64,000 bases of DNA from Allorhizobium pseudoryzae. Its GTDB lineage: Bacteria; Pseudomonadota; Alphaproteobacteria; Rhizobiales; Rhizobiaceae. A program made the translations under genes and the position numbers. Shown in pieces: positions 55,716 to 64,000 of this stretch (position 1 is its first letter; each line of letters begins with the position of its first letter). Under the pieces are notes generated by a model. The model was not told the DNA's origin and did not search any database. It saw nothing but the letters and a program-made list of their open reading frames with translations. The stretch lies in NCBI RefSeq assembly GCF_011046245.1, contig NZ_CP049241.1, positions 1,364,001 through 1,428,000 on the forward strand, in the 5' to 3' direction.

Positions 55716-58700
55716 TGCACATCCTCGCCACCACATCCTCGTCGCTCGACGATCTGATCGAGCCGGTCGATCTGAACCAGACGCCGGGCGATGTGGTGGT
55801 GCTGTCCTTTACCGACAGCGACCTGAACGGCATTGCGGGCGCCTGGGGAAGGCTGGGAAGCCAGCTTCGGGCCAACCCGCTGTCGCTCAGGCTTGCCCAG
55901 CTGTCCGATCTCCGCCATCCGATGTCGGTCGATCTGTGGATCGACAAGGTGGCGCGCCACGCCAGACTGATCCTCGTGAGGGTGCTCGGCGGTTATGACC
56001 GCTGGCGTTACGGCGTGGACGAACTGGCACGGCTGGCGCGGCAGCAGAACATTCCCCTATACCTCCTGCCCGGCGAATGCAGCGAGCGCGACGACCGGTT
56101 GGAAGCCGCCTCGACCGTTGAACTCCAGGAAATCCAGGCCGCTCTCGCGCTGTTTCGTGCCGGTGGGCCGGATAATCTCGACCGGCTCGTTCGACGACTG
56201 ACGACCAAAATCTGCGGCGAGGCCTTGGCACCGCTTGCCCCCGCGATGGACGTCCCGAAGCTGGGCTTCTACCGGCCGGAAACGGGTGTGGTTTCCCTGG
56301 ACGAAGCGATGAAGGCGCGCGGGGAAAAACCGCTGCTGCCGCTTCTCTTCTACCGCTCCATGCTGCTGGCCAGCGACATCGCGCCCATTGATGCGCTGAC
56401 ACGGGCGCTCGAGGCGCGCGGCCTGGCCGTTCTGCCGGTCTTCGTGCCGGGCCTCAAGGAGGCAGCGATCCTGTCAGAGCTGCGCGACACGCTTGCCCCT
56501 CTGAAACCGGCAGCCCTCATCACCACGACCGCCTTTGCCAGCAATGCAGAGCTCGACGGACAAACCCTGTTCGATGTGCTGGGCGTTCCGGTGTTCCAGG
56601 CGGTGATTGCCACTACCAAACGGCAGGCCTGGGCGGAAGGGAGACGCGGGCTTGGGCCCTCCGATCTCGCCATGCATGTGGTGCTGCCTGAACTGGACGG
56701 CCGCATTCTGGCCGGCACGCTCTCCTTCAAGGCCGAACGCGAGGCAACGGCGGACTTCGGCTTCACCGGTTTCGCCAACCGCCCGGAGCCCGATCGGGTC
56801 GAGGCGACCGCTGAACGCATTTGCAAACATCTCGATCTTTACGCGACGCCGCGGCAGGAACGCCGGCTCACCATCCTGATGCCGGATTATCCGGGTGCCG
56901 ATGGCCGCACCGGTTATGCGGTCGGCCTCGACGTGCCGGAAAGCGTGCTGCAGATGCTGCGCGATCTGAAGGCCGAAGGCTATGAGGTCTCCGACATTCC
57001 CGATACGGCGGCGGACCTGATGGACCGGCTGCTGCGCCGAACCGAAAGTTTTCGCGCCACCGATTATACCGCTTATCTCGACAGCCTTCCCGAAGTGTCG
57101 CGCCAGGCCCTGCAAGACACATGGGACGACCCATTAGCCGACGAACAATGCCGGGACGGATTTTTCCGGTTCCGCGCCGTGCGTTTCGGGAACGTCACCG
57201 TGGCACTGGCACCGGATCGTGGCCGCGAAGCCGATCGGCGCACGGATTATCACGATCCCGCCCGTCCGCCGTGCCATGCGCTCGTCGCCTTCGGCGCCTT
57301 TCTCCGGAACGAGCTTCAGGCGCAGGCCATCATCCATGTCGGCGCGCACGGCACGTTGGAATGGCTGCCAGGCAAGACGGTGGCGCTGTCGAAAGACTGT
57401 TTTCCGGAGATCGTCACCGGAAGTCTGCCGGTGCTTTATCCCTTCATCGTCTCCAATCCCGGCGAGGCGGCGGTCGCCAAACGGCGGATTGCGGCGCTGA
57501 CCATCGGCCACCTGCCACCGGTTCTGGCAAGCGCCGGCCTGTCGCCGGCCCAGCAGCGGCTGGAACTCTTGGTGGATGAATATGCCCAGGCCGATGGGCT
57601 GGATCGTCGCCGCCGCGACCGCCTGGCGAAACTCATCGTGGACACGGCGGAAGAAACCGGGCTCGCCTCGGAAGCCGGCATTTCCCGCGACGCCGACCCG
57701 GACACCGCGCTTGCCCGTATCGACGCCTTCCTCTGCGACCTCAAGGATTTCGCCATCAAGGATGGCCAGCACGTGTTTGGCCGGTCCGAGGAGGGCGAAA
57801 CCAATCCGCTGCGACTGGAGAGTGCCGACGCCGAGCGCGCCGCTCTGCTGGCAGCCCTGGACGGGCGTCATATCCGCCCCGGCCCGTCCGGCGCGCCAGC
57901 GCGCGGGCGTCTCGACGTGCTGCCGACCGGCCGCAATCTCTATGCCTCCGACCCGCGCACCATGCCGACGCCGACCGCCTTCGAGCTGGGCCGACTGGCC
58001 GCCGACGAGGTGATCCGCCGTTACATGCAGGATCACGGCGACTGGCCGAAGAGCCTGGTGATCGATCTCTGGGGGAGTGCGACGCTGCGCAGCGGCGGCG
58101 AGGAAGTGGCGCAGGGACTGGCACTGATGGGAGCAAAGCCTGTGCAGGATGCCGCGACCGGCCGGGTCACCGGCATCGAGGTTCTGGCTCCCGCGCAGCT
58201 TGGTCGCCCCCGCGTCGATGTCACCTTCCGCATCTCCGGCCTGTTCCGCGACATGTTCCCCTCGCTGATCACGCTGCTCGATGCCGCCACCCGGTCGATT
58301 GCGGCGCGCGAGGAGGCCGACGGCGACAATCCACTGGCGGAAACGGCCCGCAGCGAAGGCAGCGTCCCGGCCCGCATCTTCGGTTCGGCCCCCGGCACCT
58401 ATGGCGCCGGCATCGAGGAAAAACTCACCGCCGGCAACTGGCAGGCACGCGAAGAGCTGGGCCAAGCCTATCTCGCCATGACCAGCCATGCCTTTGGCGG
58501 CGCCGACGGCGAAGGTCATGCGGCAGGCGATGCCTTTGCCGAACGCATCCGCACCGCCGATCTTCTCGTGCATACCGGCGACGATCCGGGCCGAGACCTG
58601 CTGGATGGTTCGGGCGATGTCGCCTTTATCGGCGGGTTTGCCGCAGCCGTCGCAGCGCTCGGTGGCAAGGCGGATCTGATTGCGCTGGATACCACCGATC

Positions 58701-59098
58701 CACAGAAGCCTCGCGCCCGCTCGGTGACGGAAGCCGTGACGCGCGTGGTGCGCGCCCGCGCCGTCAATCCGCGCTTCATCACCGGCCAGATGCGCCACGG
58801 CCCGCGCGGTGCTGCGGAATTTGCCGAAACGGTGGACCGGCTCGTCGGTTTTGCCGAAACCACCAATGCTGTGCCGCACAGCCTGATCGAGGCGGTTTTC
58901 GATGCCTATGTCGCCGATGAACGGGTGCGCGATTTCGTGCTGGAGCAGAACCCTGAAGCGGCCCGCGCCATTGCCGAACGGCTGATGTCGGCCCGCCGCC
59001 GGGGCCTCTGGCAGCCGCGCCGCAATTCGGTCGATCGCGACCTGGAAATGCTCCATGGTTTTGCCCAGGCGAAGGCCCGGACGGGAGGTCGCCGATGA
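55715..59098 (+). CDS. cobN: cobaltochelatase large subunit CobN
   Basis: A 1,127-residue protein that binds hydrogenobyrinic acid a,c-diamide and, with CobS and CobT, inserts cobalt using ATP. Conserved blocks include HPMSVDLWIDKVARHARLILVRVLGGYDRW near 70-100, LTILMPDYPGADGRTGYAVGLD near 385-405, VGAHGTLEWLPGKTVALSKDCFPEIV near 545 and FGSAPGTYGAGIEE near 890. The C-terminus RRRGLWQPRRNSVDRDLE is typical. It is somewhat shorter than the roughly 1,270 residues I recall for Pseudomonas denitrificans CobN, but I see no missing block. CobS and CobT are not in the window. It overlaps cobG by four bases. Confidence 0.96.
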   Translation: MHILATTSSSLDDLIEPVDLNQTPGDVVVLSFTDSDLNGIAGAWGRLGSQLRANPLSLRLAQLSDLRHPMSVDLWIDKVARHARLILVRVLGGYDRWRYGVDELARLARQQNIPLYLLPGECSERDDRLEAASTVELQEIQAALALFRAGGPDNLDRLVRRLTTKICGEALAPLAPAMDVPKLGFYRPETGVVSLDEAMKARGEKPLLPLLFYRSMLLASDIAPIDALTRALEARGLAVLPVFVPGLKEAAILSELRDTLAPLKPAALITTTAFASNAELDGQTLFDVLGVPVFQAVIATTKRQAWAEGRRGLGPSDLAMHVVLPELDGRILAGTLSFKAEREATADFGFTGFANRPEPDRVEATAERICKHLDLYATPRQERRLTILMPDYPGADGRTGYAVGLDVPESVLQMLRDLKAEGYEVSDIPDTAADLMDRLLRRTESFRATDYTAYLDSLPEVSRQALQDTWDDPLADEQCRDGFFRFRAVRFGNVTVALAPDRGREADRRTDYHDPARPPCHALVAFGAFLRNELQAQAIIHVGAHGTLEWLPGKTVALSKDCFPEIVTGSLPVLYPFIVSNPGEAAVAKRRIAALTIGHLPPVLASAGLSPAQQRLELLVDEYAQADGLDRRRRDRLAKLIVDTAEETGLASEAGISRDADPDTALARIDAFLCDLKDFAIKDGQHVFGRSEEGETNPLRLESADAERAALLAALDGRHIRPGPSGAPARGRLDVLPTGRNLYASDPRTMPTPTAFELGRLAADEVIRRYMQDHGDWPKSLVIDLWGSATLRSGGEEVAQGLALMGAKPVQDAATGRVTGIEVLAPAQLGRPRVDVTFRISGLFRDMFPSLITLLDAATRSIAAREEADGDNPLAETARSEGSVPARIFGSAPGTYGAGIEEKLTAGNWQAREELGQAYLAMTSHAFGGADGEGHAAGDAFAERIRTADLLVHTGDDPGRDLLDGSGDVAFIGGFAAAVAALGGKADLIALDTTDPQKPRARSVTEAVTRVVRARAVNPRFITGQMRHGPRGAAEFAETVDRLVGFAETTNAVPHSLIEAVFDAYVADERVRDFVLEQNPEAARAIAERLMSARRRGLWQPRRNSVDRDLEMLHGFAQAKARTGGRR

Positions 59099-60429
59099 CC
59101 GTCTCCTCCCCGCTCCCCGTCAACTCGCTCGCCCGCGGCGCCTGCCCGGCGCTTGATGCACCGATGCTGACCGGCGATGGTTATTTGTCGCGTGTCGCCC
59201 TGATCGAGCCGATTTCGCCCGTCCAGCTTGCGACGCTCTGCAGCCTCTCGGAGCGCCATGGCAATGGCATGATCGATATCTCCGCCCGCGGCAACCTGCA
59301 GATCCGCGGCCTGACCCCGGCTTCAGCTGCCGCGCTGGAGGCGGATGTGCGCAGCCTCGCCCTGCCGCTGCGCGAAGGCCTTGCAGTGGAATGGACGCCG
59401 CTCGCCGGGCTTGATCCCACGACAGATGTCGATCCACGACCGCTCGGTCTGGAGATCATGGCCCGCGCACAAGACCTGCGCGGGAGCCTGGCCCCCAAGC
59501 TCTCCGTGGTCATCGAAACGCGCGGCCTGATCCGGCTGGACGGTCTGCTGGCCGATATCCGGCTGGTGGCGGCCGAAAACGATGGCCGCACGGGATGGCA
59601 CATCCTTCTCGGCGGCACCGCAGATCAGGGCCGTGCCATCGGTTTCGTGCAGGAGAATGAGGCGGCGGATTGCGTGGCGGCGCTGCTGGCTCACCTTGCC
59701 GCCCTCGGCCCCCGCACCCGTGGCCGGGACATCGACCCGGGCCGCCTGCCGGAAACGGTTTCCCGCGTGCTGGAAGCCTCACCGCCCTCGCTCTCGCCAT
59801 CCCATCACGATGCCTTCGGCCTCTTCGAGTTGGAGGACGGGCAGTGTGCGCTCCGTGTCGCTCTGCCCTTCGGTCAGATCCAGTCCCGGCAGCTTTCAGC
59901 CTTTGCGGATCATGCCAGACGGTGCGGCATCGAAAGCATCAAGCCGGCGGCAGAGCATACGCTGCTGGCTTTCGGTTCAGGTGAGACCTGCGCGGCTTTG
60001 CAGACAGCGGCCAAGACCCATGGCTTCATCACCGACGAACACGATCCGCTGCGCCAGATCGATGCCTGCCCCGGCGCGCCGTCCTGCCAGTCGGCGCGAT
60101 TGGACACCCATGCGCTCGGCCGTTTTGCCGCCGAAGAGTCAGGCGAGCTTTTCGACGGTTCGCTGCGTCTGCATCTCTCCGGCTGCCTGAAGGCCTGTGC
60201 GCATCCCACCGCCGCCACCCTGGTTTTTGCCGGCACCGACGACGCAACGCATCTTGTCATCGACGGCAAAACCACCGATACCCCCGCCAAACGGCTTTTC
60301 CCCCAAACGGAAGCTGCGGCTCTCTCCGCCCTTTCCGCGCTGCTGCGTCTGGAACGCCAGCCGGGGGAAACGAGCCGTGACTGTCTGCGACGCCTGGGTC
60401 CTGAGCGGATCGCGGCGGCGCTTGCCTGA
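59095..60429 (+). CDS. cobG: precorrin-3B synthase
   Basis: A 444-residue oxygen-dependent monooxygenase of the nitrite/sulfite-reductase fold that makes precorrin-3B, the marker of the aerobic cobalamin route. Cluster cysteines are Cys325 and Cys331 (CPGAPSC) and Cys364 and Cys368 (SGCLKACAHP). The N-terminal ferredoxin-like half has GNGMIDISARGNLQIRGL. Its ATGA overlap with cobN and the six-base gap to cobH place it in one transcript. Its presence, together with CobN, argues against the anaerobic Cbi pathway. Confidence 0.95.
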   Translation: MTVSSPLPVNSLARGACPALDAPMLTGDGYLSRVALIEPISPVQLATLCSLSERHGNGMIDISARGNLQIRGLTPASAAALEADVRSLALPLREGLAVEWTPLAGLDPTTDVDPRPLGLEIMARAQDLRGSLAPKLSVVIETRGLIRLDGLLADIRLVAAENDGRTGWHILLGGTADQGRAIGFVQENEAADCVAALLAHLAALGPRTRGRDIDPGRLPETVSRVLEASPPSLSPSHHDAFGLFELEDGQCALRVALPFGQIQSRQLSAFADHARRCGIESIKPAAEHTLLAFGSGETCAALQTAAKTHGFITDEHDPLRQIDACPGAPSCQSARLDTHALGRFAAEESGELFDGSLRLHLSGCLKACAHPTAATLVFAGTDDATHLVIDGKTTDTPAKRLFPQTEAAALSALSALLRLERQPGETSRDCLRRLGPERIAAALA

Positions 60430-60438
60430 AGGATCATG

Positions 60439-61071
60439 ATGACGACCTACGACTATATCCGCGAGGGCGATGCGATCTACGCCAAATCCTTCGCCATCAT
60501 CCGCGCGGAGGCGGATCTCTCCCGCTTCAGCGAGGAGGAGGCGGATGTCGCGATCCGCATGATCCATGCCTGCGGCCTGGTGGAGGCAGCGCACCAGTTC
60601 GAATTCTCTCCCGGTTTCGTCAGCGCCGCCCGCGCAGCCCTTCTCGCCGGAAAGCCGATCTTTTGCGATGCGCAGATGGTGGCACATGGCGTCACCCGCG
60701 CCCGCCTTCCGGCGAAGAACGAGGTGATCTGCACACTGCGCGACCCGCAGGTGCCGGACCTGGCAAAGACGGTCGGCAATACCCGCTCGGCCGCCGCCTT
60801 GGAACTCTGGGCGGAAAAACTGGAAGGCGCGGTGGTTGCCATCGGCAATGCGCCGACCGCGCTTTTTTACCTGCTCGAAATGCTGAATCGTGGCTGCCCG
60901 AAGCCGGCGGCGATCATCGGCATGCCGGTCGGTTTCGTCGGCGCTGCGGAAAGCAAGGAAGCGTTGGCGGAAAGCCGGCACGGCATCCCCTACGCCATCG
61001 TCAAAGGCCGCATGGGCGGCTCGGCCATGACGGCAGCCGCCGTCAATGCGCTGGCGAGGGCCGGCCTGTGA
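60439..61071 (+). CDS. cobH: precorrin-8X methylmutase
   Basis: A 210-residue enzyme that moves a methyl group from C-11 to C-12 to form hydrogenobyrinic acid. The catalytic His is in RMIHACG. Starting at the second of two adjacent ATGs (60439) places it at residue 43, the number known for Pseudomonas denitrificans CobH, and gives better spacing from GAAGGA. The other ATG is at 60436. NTRSAAALELWAEKLEGAVVAIGNAPTAL is the conserved middle block. The stop overlaps the cobI GTG start. Confidence 0.96.
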   Translation: MTTYDYIREGDAIYAKSFAIIRAEADLSRFSEEEADVAIRMIHACGLVEAAHQFEFSPGFVSAARAALLAGKPIFCDAQMVAHGVTRARLPAKNEVICTLRDPQVPDLAKTVGNTRSAAALELWAEKLEGAVVAIGNAPTALFYLLEMLNRGCPKPAAIIGMPVGFVGAAESKEALAESRHGIPYAIVKGRMGGSAMTAAAVNALARAGL

Positions 61072-61823
61072 GCGAGATCTCCCCTGGAAAGCTGTATGGC
61101 GTCGGCACCGGCCCCGGTGATCCGGAGCTTCTGACGCTGAAGGCCGTCAAGGCGCTGAATGCGGCTGATGTGCTGGCCTTCTTTGCCAAGCGCGGCGCCC
61201 GCGGCAATGGTCGCACCATCGTGGACGCCCATCTGCGCGCCGATATCCTCGAACTGCCGCTCGTCTATCCGGTGACGGTGGAGGAGGACAAGGAGACCGA
61301 CAGCTACAAACGCGCGATCGACGGCTTCTTCGACCAGTCGGCGGCGGAGATCGCGGTGCATCTGCAGGCCGGGCGCAATGTCGCGGTCCTGAGCGAAGGC
61401 GACCCCCTGTTTTACGGCTCCTACATGCACCTGCATCTGCGGCTTGCGCCGCATTTTCCGGCCGAAGTCATTCCGGGCGTCACCGCCATGTCCGGCTGCT
61501 GGTCGCTGGCCGGCCTGCCGCTGGTGCAGGGCGACGATATCCTGAGCGTGCTGCCGGGCACGCTGCCGGAAGAGGCGCTGACGGCGCGGCTTGCCGGCAC
61601 CGATGGCGCGGTGATCATGAAGGTTGGCCGCAACCTACCAAAGATCCGCCGGGCGCTTGCCGCCACGGGAAAACTCGACGGCGCGATCTATGTGGAACGC
61701 GGCACCATGCCGACCGGCCACGCCATGCCGCTGTGCGACCGCGACGAAACCATGCCCGCCCCTTACTTTTCGCTGGTGCTGGTACCCGGCTGGAAGGGCC
61801 GCCCGCAGGGAGTGCCGGCATGA
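61068..61823 (+). CDS. cobI: precorrin-2 C20-methyltransferase
   Basis: A 251-residue SAM-dependent tetrapyrrole methylase. GKLYGVGTGPGDPELLTLKAVKAL opens the fold, LSEGDPLFYGSYMHL is the second glycine-rich loop and VIPGVTAMSGCWS the third. The start is GTG 61068, overlapping the cobH stop (GTGA), with no other suitable start nearby. It acts first among the corrin-specific methylases in this cluster. cobJ begins in its last codon. Confidence 0.95.
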   Translation: MSEISPGKLYGVGTGPGDPELLTLKAVKALNAADVLAFFAKRGARGNGRTIVDAHLRADILELPLVYPVTVEEDKETDSYKRAIDGFFDQSAAEIAVHLQAGRNVAVLSEGDPLFYGSYMHLHLRLAPHFPAEVIPGVTAMSGCWSLAGLPLVQGDDILSVLPGTLPEEALTARLAGTDGAVIMKVGRNLPKIRRALAATGKLDGAIYVERGTMPTGHAMPLCDRDETMPAPYFSLVLVPGWKGRPQGVPA

Positions 61824-62593
61824 CGGGCAAGCTCACCGTCGTCGGCCTCGGCCCCGGCAGCCCGCAGCAGGTGACGCCGGAAGCGCTCGCCGCTGTTGCC
61901 GAGGCCAGCGATTTCTTCGGCTACGGCCCCTATGTGGACCGGCTGGAGCTCCGGCCTGACCAGCGCCGCCACGCCTCCGACAATCGCGAGGAACTGTCCC
62001 GCGCCGGGGCAGCTCTGACGCTTGCGGCGCTTGGGGGAAAGGTCTGCGTCGTCTCCGGCGGTGATCCCGGCGTCTTTGCCATGGCCGCTGCCGTCTGCGA
62101 AGCGATCGACAATGGCCCTTCCGAGTGGCGCGCGATCGAATTCTCCGTCGTGCCGGGCGTCACCGCCATGCTCTCGGTCGCGGCAAAGGCCGGCGCACCG
62201 CTGGGGCATGATTTCTGCGCCATCTCACTCTCCGACAATCTCAAACCCTGGTCGGTGATCGAAAAGCGGCTGATCGCAGCGGCAGAGGCCGGCTTCGTCA
62301 TGGCCTTCTACAATCCGGTCAGCAAGGCCCGGCCCCACCAGCTGACAGAGGCCTTCGACATTCTGCGCGCCCATCTGCCAGGCACGGTTCCGGTGATCTT
62401 TGGCCGCGCCGCCGGTCGTCCCGACGAGAAGATCGCCGTGGTGCCGCTGTCGGAGGCCCGATCCGAGATGGCCGATATGGCGACCTGCATCATCGTCGGC
62501 TCGACGGAGACGCGGCTGATCGAGCGCGAGGGCAACCGCCCGCTCGTCTATTCGCCGCGCTCCTGGGGTAAGTCCGCCGCAGGAAAGGCCTGA
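61820..62593 (+). CDS. cobJ: precorrin-3B C17-methyltransferase
   Basis: A 257-residue SAM methylase that drives ring contraction to precorrin-4. GKLTVVGLGPGSPQQVTPEAL starts the protein, VSGGDPGVFAMAAAV is the SAM loop, and AFYNPVSKARPHQL with VIFGRAAGRPDEKI are CobJ-specific blocks. It overlaps cobI by four bases (ATGA). Its 3' end overlaps the convergent cobK gene by 46 bases. No separate CobK lies in the same direction, so the operon ends or reads through here. Confidence 0.95.
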   Translation: MTGKLTVVGLGPGSPQQVTPEALAAVAEASDFFGYGPYVDRLELRPDQRRHASDNREELSRAGAALTLAALGGKVCVVSGGDPGVFAMAAAVCEAIDNGPSEWRAIEFSVVPGVTAMLSVAAKAGAPLGHDFCAISLSDNLKPWSVIEKRLIAAAEAGFVMAFYNPVSKARPHQLTEAFDILRAHLPGTVPVIFGRAAGRPDEKIAVVPLSEARSEMADMATCIIVGSTETRLIEREGNRPLVYSPRSWGKSAAGKA

Positions 62594-63324
62594 TCCACAT
62601 GGCACACGAGGTCATCCAGCGTCTGAAAGGCGAGAACGTCCGGCAGAAGCGGGCGGCGGATCATGATGACTTCGATGCCCAGCGCCCGCGCTGCTGCGAT
62701 CTTGCCATAGCTCGCCGAACCGCCGGAATTCTTGCAGACGATGGCCTCGATGCCGTGACCGGTCAGAAGCGCCCGCTCATCCACCTCCTCGAAGGGGCCG
62801 CGGGCCGTGAGATAGGTAACCGCAGGCAGAACGAGCGGCGGCTCCACTGGATCGACGCTGCGCACCAGATAGGCATGCTGCGGCGCCGCCTCGAAGGGCA
62901 GCAATTCCTGGCGTCCCAGCGCCAGAAAGGCCCGGCGCGGCGCCTCTCCGAGCGCGGCCACCGCCGCCTCGACGCTCTCCACCTCCCGCCAGCAGTCACC
63001 TGCCTGCCGCTCCCATCCGGGACGGCGCAAGGCGATCAGCGGAATACCGGTGAGAATGGCCGCCCGTGCGGCATTGGCGGAGATCTGCGCCGCATAGGGA
63101 TGCGTGACATCCACCAGCAGGTCGAACCCCTGCCCCATGAGATAACGGCCAAGGCCCTCCGCACCCCCGAAGCCGCCGATGCGCACCGGCACCGGCTGGC
63201 GGGCCGGCGCTTTCGTGCGACCAGCGAGCGAAAGCTGCAGCCGAAAGCGCCCGGTCTCGCCAAGGCGCTCCGCCAACTGCCGGGCTTCCGTCGTGCCGCC
63301 CAGAATGAGAATGGAGGCGTTCAT
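62548..63324 (-). CDS. cobK: precorrin-6A reductase
   Basis: A 258-residue NADPH-dependent reductase that makes precorrin-6B. ILILGGTTEARQLAERL forms the dinucleotide-binding start, DLLVDVTHPYAAQISANAARA is the family hallmark and VCKNSGGSASYGKIAAARALGIEVIMI the C-terminal block. Two adjacent ATGs exist (63327, 63324); the second has proper spacing from AGGAG. It is inverted relative to its neighbours: its start is next to or overlapping the cobL ATG and its Shine-Dalgarno lies inside the first codons of cobL. Its 3' end overlaps cobJ. Confidence 0.94.
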   Translation of the reverse strand: MNASILILGGTTEARQLAERLGETGRFRLQLSLAGRTKAPARQPVPVRIGGFGGAEGLGRYLMGQGFDLLVDVTHPYAAQISANAARAAILTGIPLIALRRPGWERQAGDCWREVESVEAAVAALGEAPRRAFLALGRQELLPFEAAPQHAYLVRSVDPVEPPLVLPAVTYLTARGPFEEVDERALLTGHGIEAIVCKNSGGSASYGKIAAARALGIEVIMIRRPLLPDVLAFQTLDDLVCHVDQAFPAADLPQERGE

Positions 63325-63325
63325 C

Positions 63326-64000
63326 ATGGCTCCTGAATCATCATCCCCTCTTCTATCCGGTGAACCCTGGTTGTCCATCGTCGGCATCGGCGAAGATGGC
63401 CTGGCCGGACTGGGCGAGTTGGCGCGACGGGCAATTTCCGAGGCAGACTTCGTCTTCGGCGGCAAACGCCATCTGGAATTGGCGGGCGATGCGATCCGCG
63501 GCGAGGCAGAGCCCTGGCCGCAACCCTTCGACAGCGCCATGCAGGCGGTTCTGGCCCTGAAGGGCCGCAAGGTCTGCGTGCTTGCCTCCGGCGATCCGTT
63601 CTTCTTCGGCGTCGGCGTGACGCTGGCGCGCCTGACGGCCAAAGAGGATTACCGCGTCTATCCCGCGCCATCCGCCTTTTCGCTCGCTGCCTCTAGGCTC
63701 GGCTGGGCCTTGCAGGAGATCGAGACGGTCTCCCTGCATGGCCGCGCGCTCGATCTCATCCGCCCGCTGCTGCATCCTGGCCGCAAGCTCTTGGCGCTCA
63801 CCGCCGATGCCGACGGGCCAGCCCAATTGGCACGGCTTTTGACAGACAATGGTTTTGGCATGAGCCGGCTCACCGTGCTGGAAGCGCTCGGCGGTGAACG
63901 AGAGCTGATCCGCTCCACCACTGCTCGCGATTTCTCCCTGACCGACATCGACCCGCTGAATGTGGTGGCCCTTGAGGTTCGGGCAGACGCCATCGCGCGC
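63326..64000 (+). CDS. cobL: precorrin-6Y C5,15-methyltransferase (decarboxylating), 5' part
   Basis: The first 225 codons of cobL, cut by the window end with the frame still open. CobL methylates C-5 and C-15 and decarboxylates the C-12 acetate. WLSIVGIGEDGLAGLGELARRAI starts the N-terminal methylase, VCVLASGDPFFFGVGVTL is the SAM loop and YPAPSAFSLAASRLGWAL the next block. Only the C5 methylase (CobL-N/CbiE) half is mostly visible; the CbiT-like half lies outside. GGAGG is eight bases before ATG 63326, inside the opposing cobK gene. Confidence 0.93.
   Translation, partial: MAPESSSPLLSGEPWLSIVGIGEDGLAGLGELARRAISEADFVFGGKRHLELAGDAIRGEAEPWPQPFDSAMQAVLALKGRKVCVLASGDPFFFGVGVTLARLTAKEDYRVYPAPSAFSLAASRLGWALQEIETVSLHGRALDLIRPLLHPGRKLLALTADADGPAQLARLLTDNGFGMSRLTVLEALGGERELIRSTTARDFSLTDIDPLNVVALEVRADAIAR

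Noticed and set aside
57134..59056. 640-codon antisense frame opposite cobN
   Set aside because: Composition shadow of a recognised gene; no motif, no ribosome-binding site.

Overview
The window is a GC-rich, densely packed chromosomal segment of an alphaproteobacterium, almost certainly Rhizobiaceae (Agrobacterium/Rhizobium-like). The evidence is the cyclic beta-1,2-glucan pair ndvA/ndvB (chvA/chvB), an RpoH2-type sigma factor, CarD and seven-iron ferredoxin next to a SUV3-like helicase, the phbAB/phaR polyhydroxybutyrate genes, and the aerobic (CobG/CobN) cobalamin pathway. I see no insertion sequence, integrase, phage gene, CRISPR array, rRNA or tRNA. The content looks like core chromosome, and I did not find a clearly undescribed multi-gene system.

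Layout. 1-8.2 kb: a MoxR-type ATPase, a 45-residue basic peptide, thiamine pyrophosphokinase, an ABC-F ATPase, a single-domain response regulator, then a TPP riboswitch and the thiamine transporter thiBPQ. 8.4-16.1 kb: an M48 lipoprotein protease, rpoH2, carD, fdxA, an S4 RNA-binding protein and a large SUV3-like RNA helicase. 16.5-17.1 kb: two tiny envelope proteins behind a good match to an EcfG/RpoE2 general-stress promoter. 17.2-20.4 kb: phbB, phbA, phaR and rpmF. 20.5-27.2 kb: a glutathione S-transferase, mtgA, a short-chain prenyl synthase, a LysE-type exporter, an OmpA-type lipoprotein, ispG and an MFS transporter. 27.3-31.7 kb: pyruvate carboxylase and a LuxR-type regulator without a visible luxI. 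31.9-42.7 kb: ndvA and ndvB, convergent around two strong hairpins. 43-49.6 kb: two M20 amidohydrolases, an FAD oxidoreductase, an EEP-family nuclease/phosphatase and a cardiolipin-synthase-like PLD protein. 49.7 kb to the right end: cobC, cobD, cobQ, cobO, then a cobalamin riboswitch and DUF1636-cobW-cobN-cobG-cobH-cobI-cobJ, with cobK inverted and cobL cut off by the window edge.

How the parts fit. ThiBPQ imports thiamine under TPP feedback, and ThiN converts thiamine to TPP. The cob genes cover precorrin-2 methylation (CobI), ring contraction (CobG, CobJ), reduction (CobK), later methylation (CobL), methyl migration (CobH), cobalt insertion (CobN with CobW), adenosylation (CobO), amidation (CobQ) and the aminopropanol arm (CobC, CobD). 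PhbA and PhbB make 3-hydroxybutyryl-CoA under PhaR. NdvB makes cyclic glucan at the inner membrane and NdvA exports it.

The most interesting signals are regulatory: Shine-Dalgarno-masking stems downstream of both riboswitches, a 34-bp near-perfect palindrome at 4044-4077, the stress promoter at 16553, a TTTGCTGT direct repeat between phbA and phaR, and divergent cob genes whose start regions interlock. All calls were made by reading the sequence. No database search was run.
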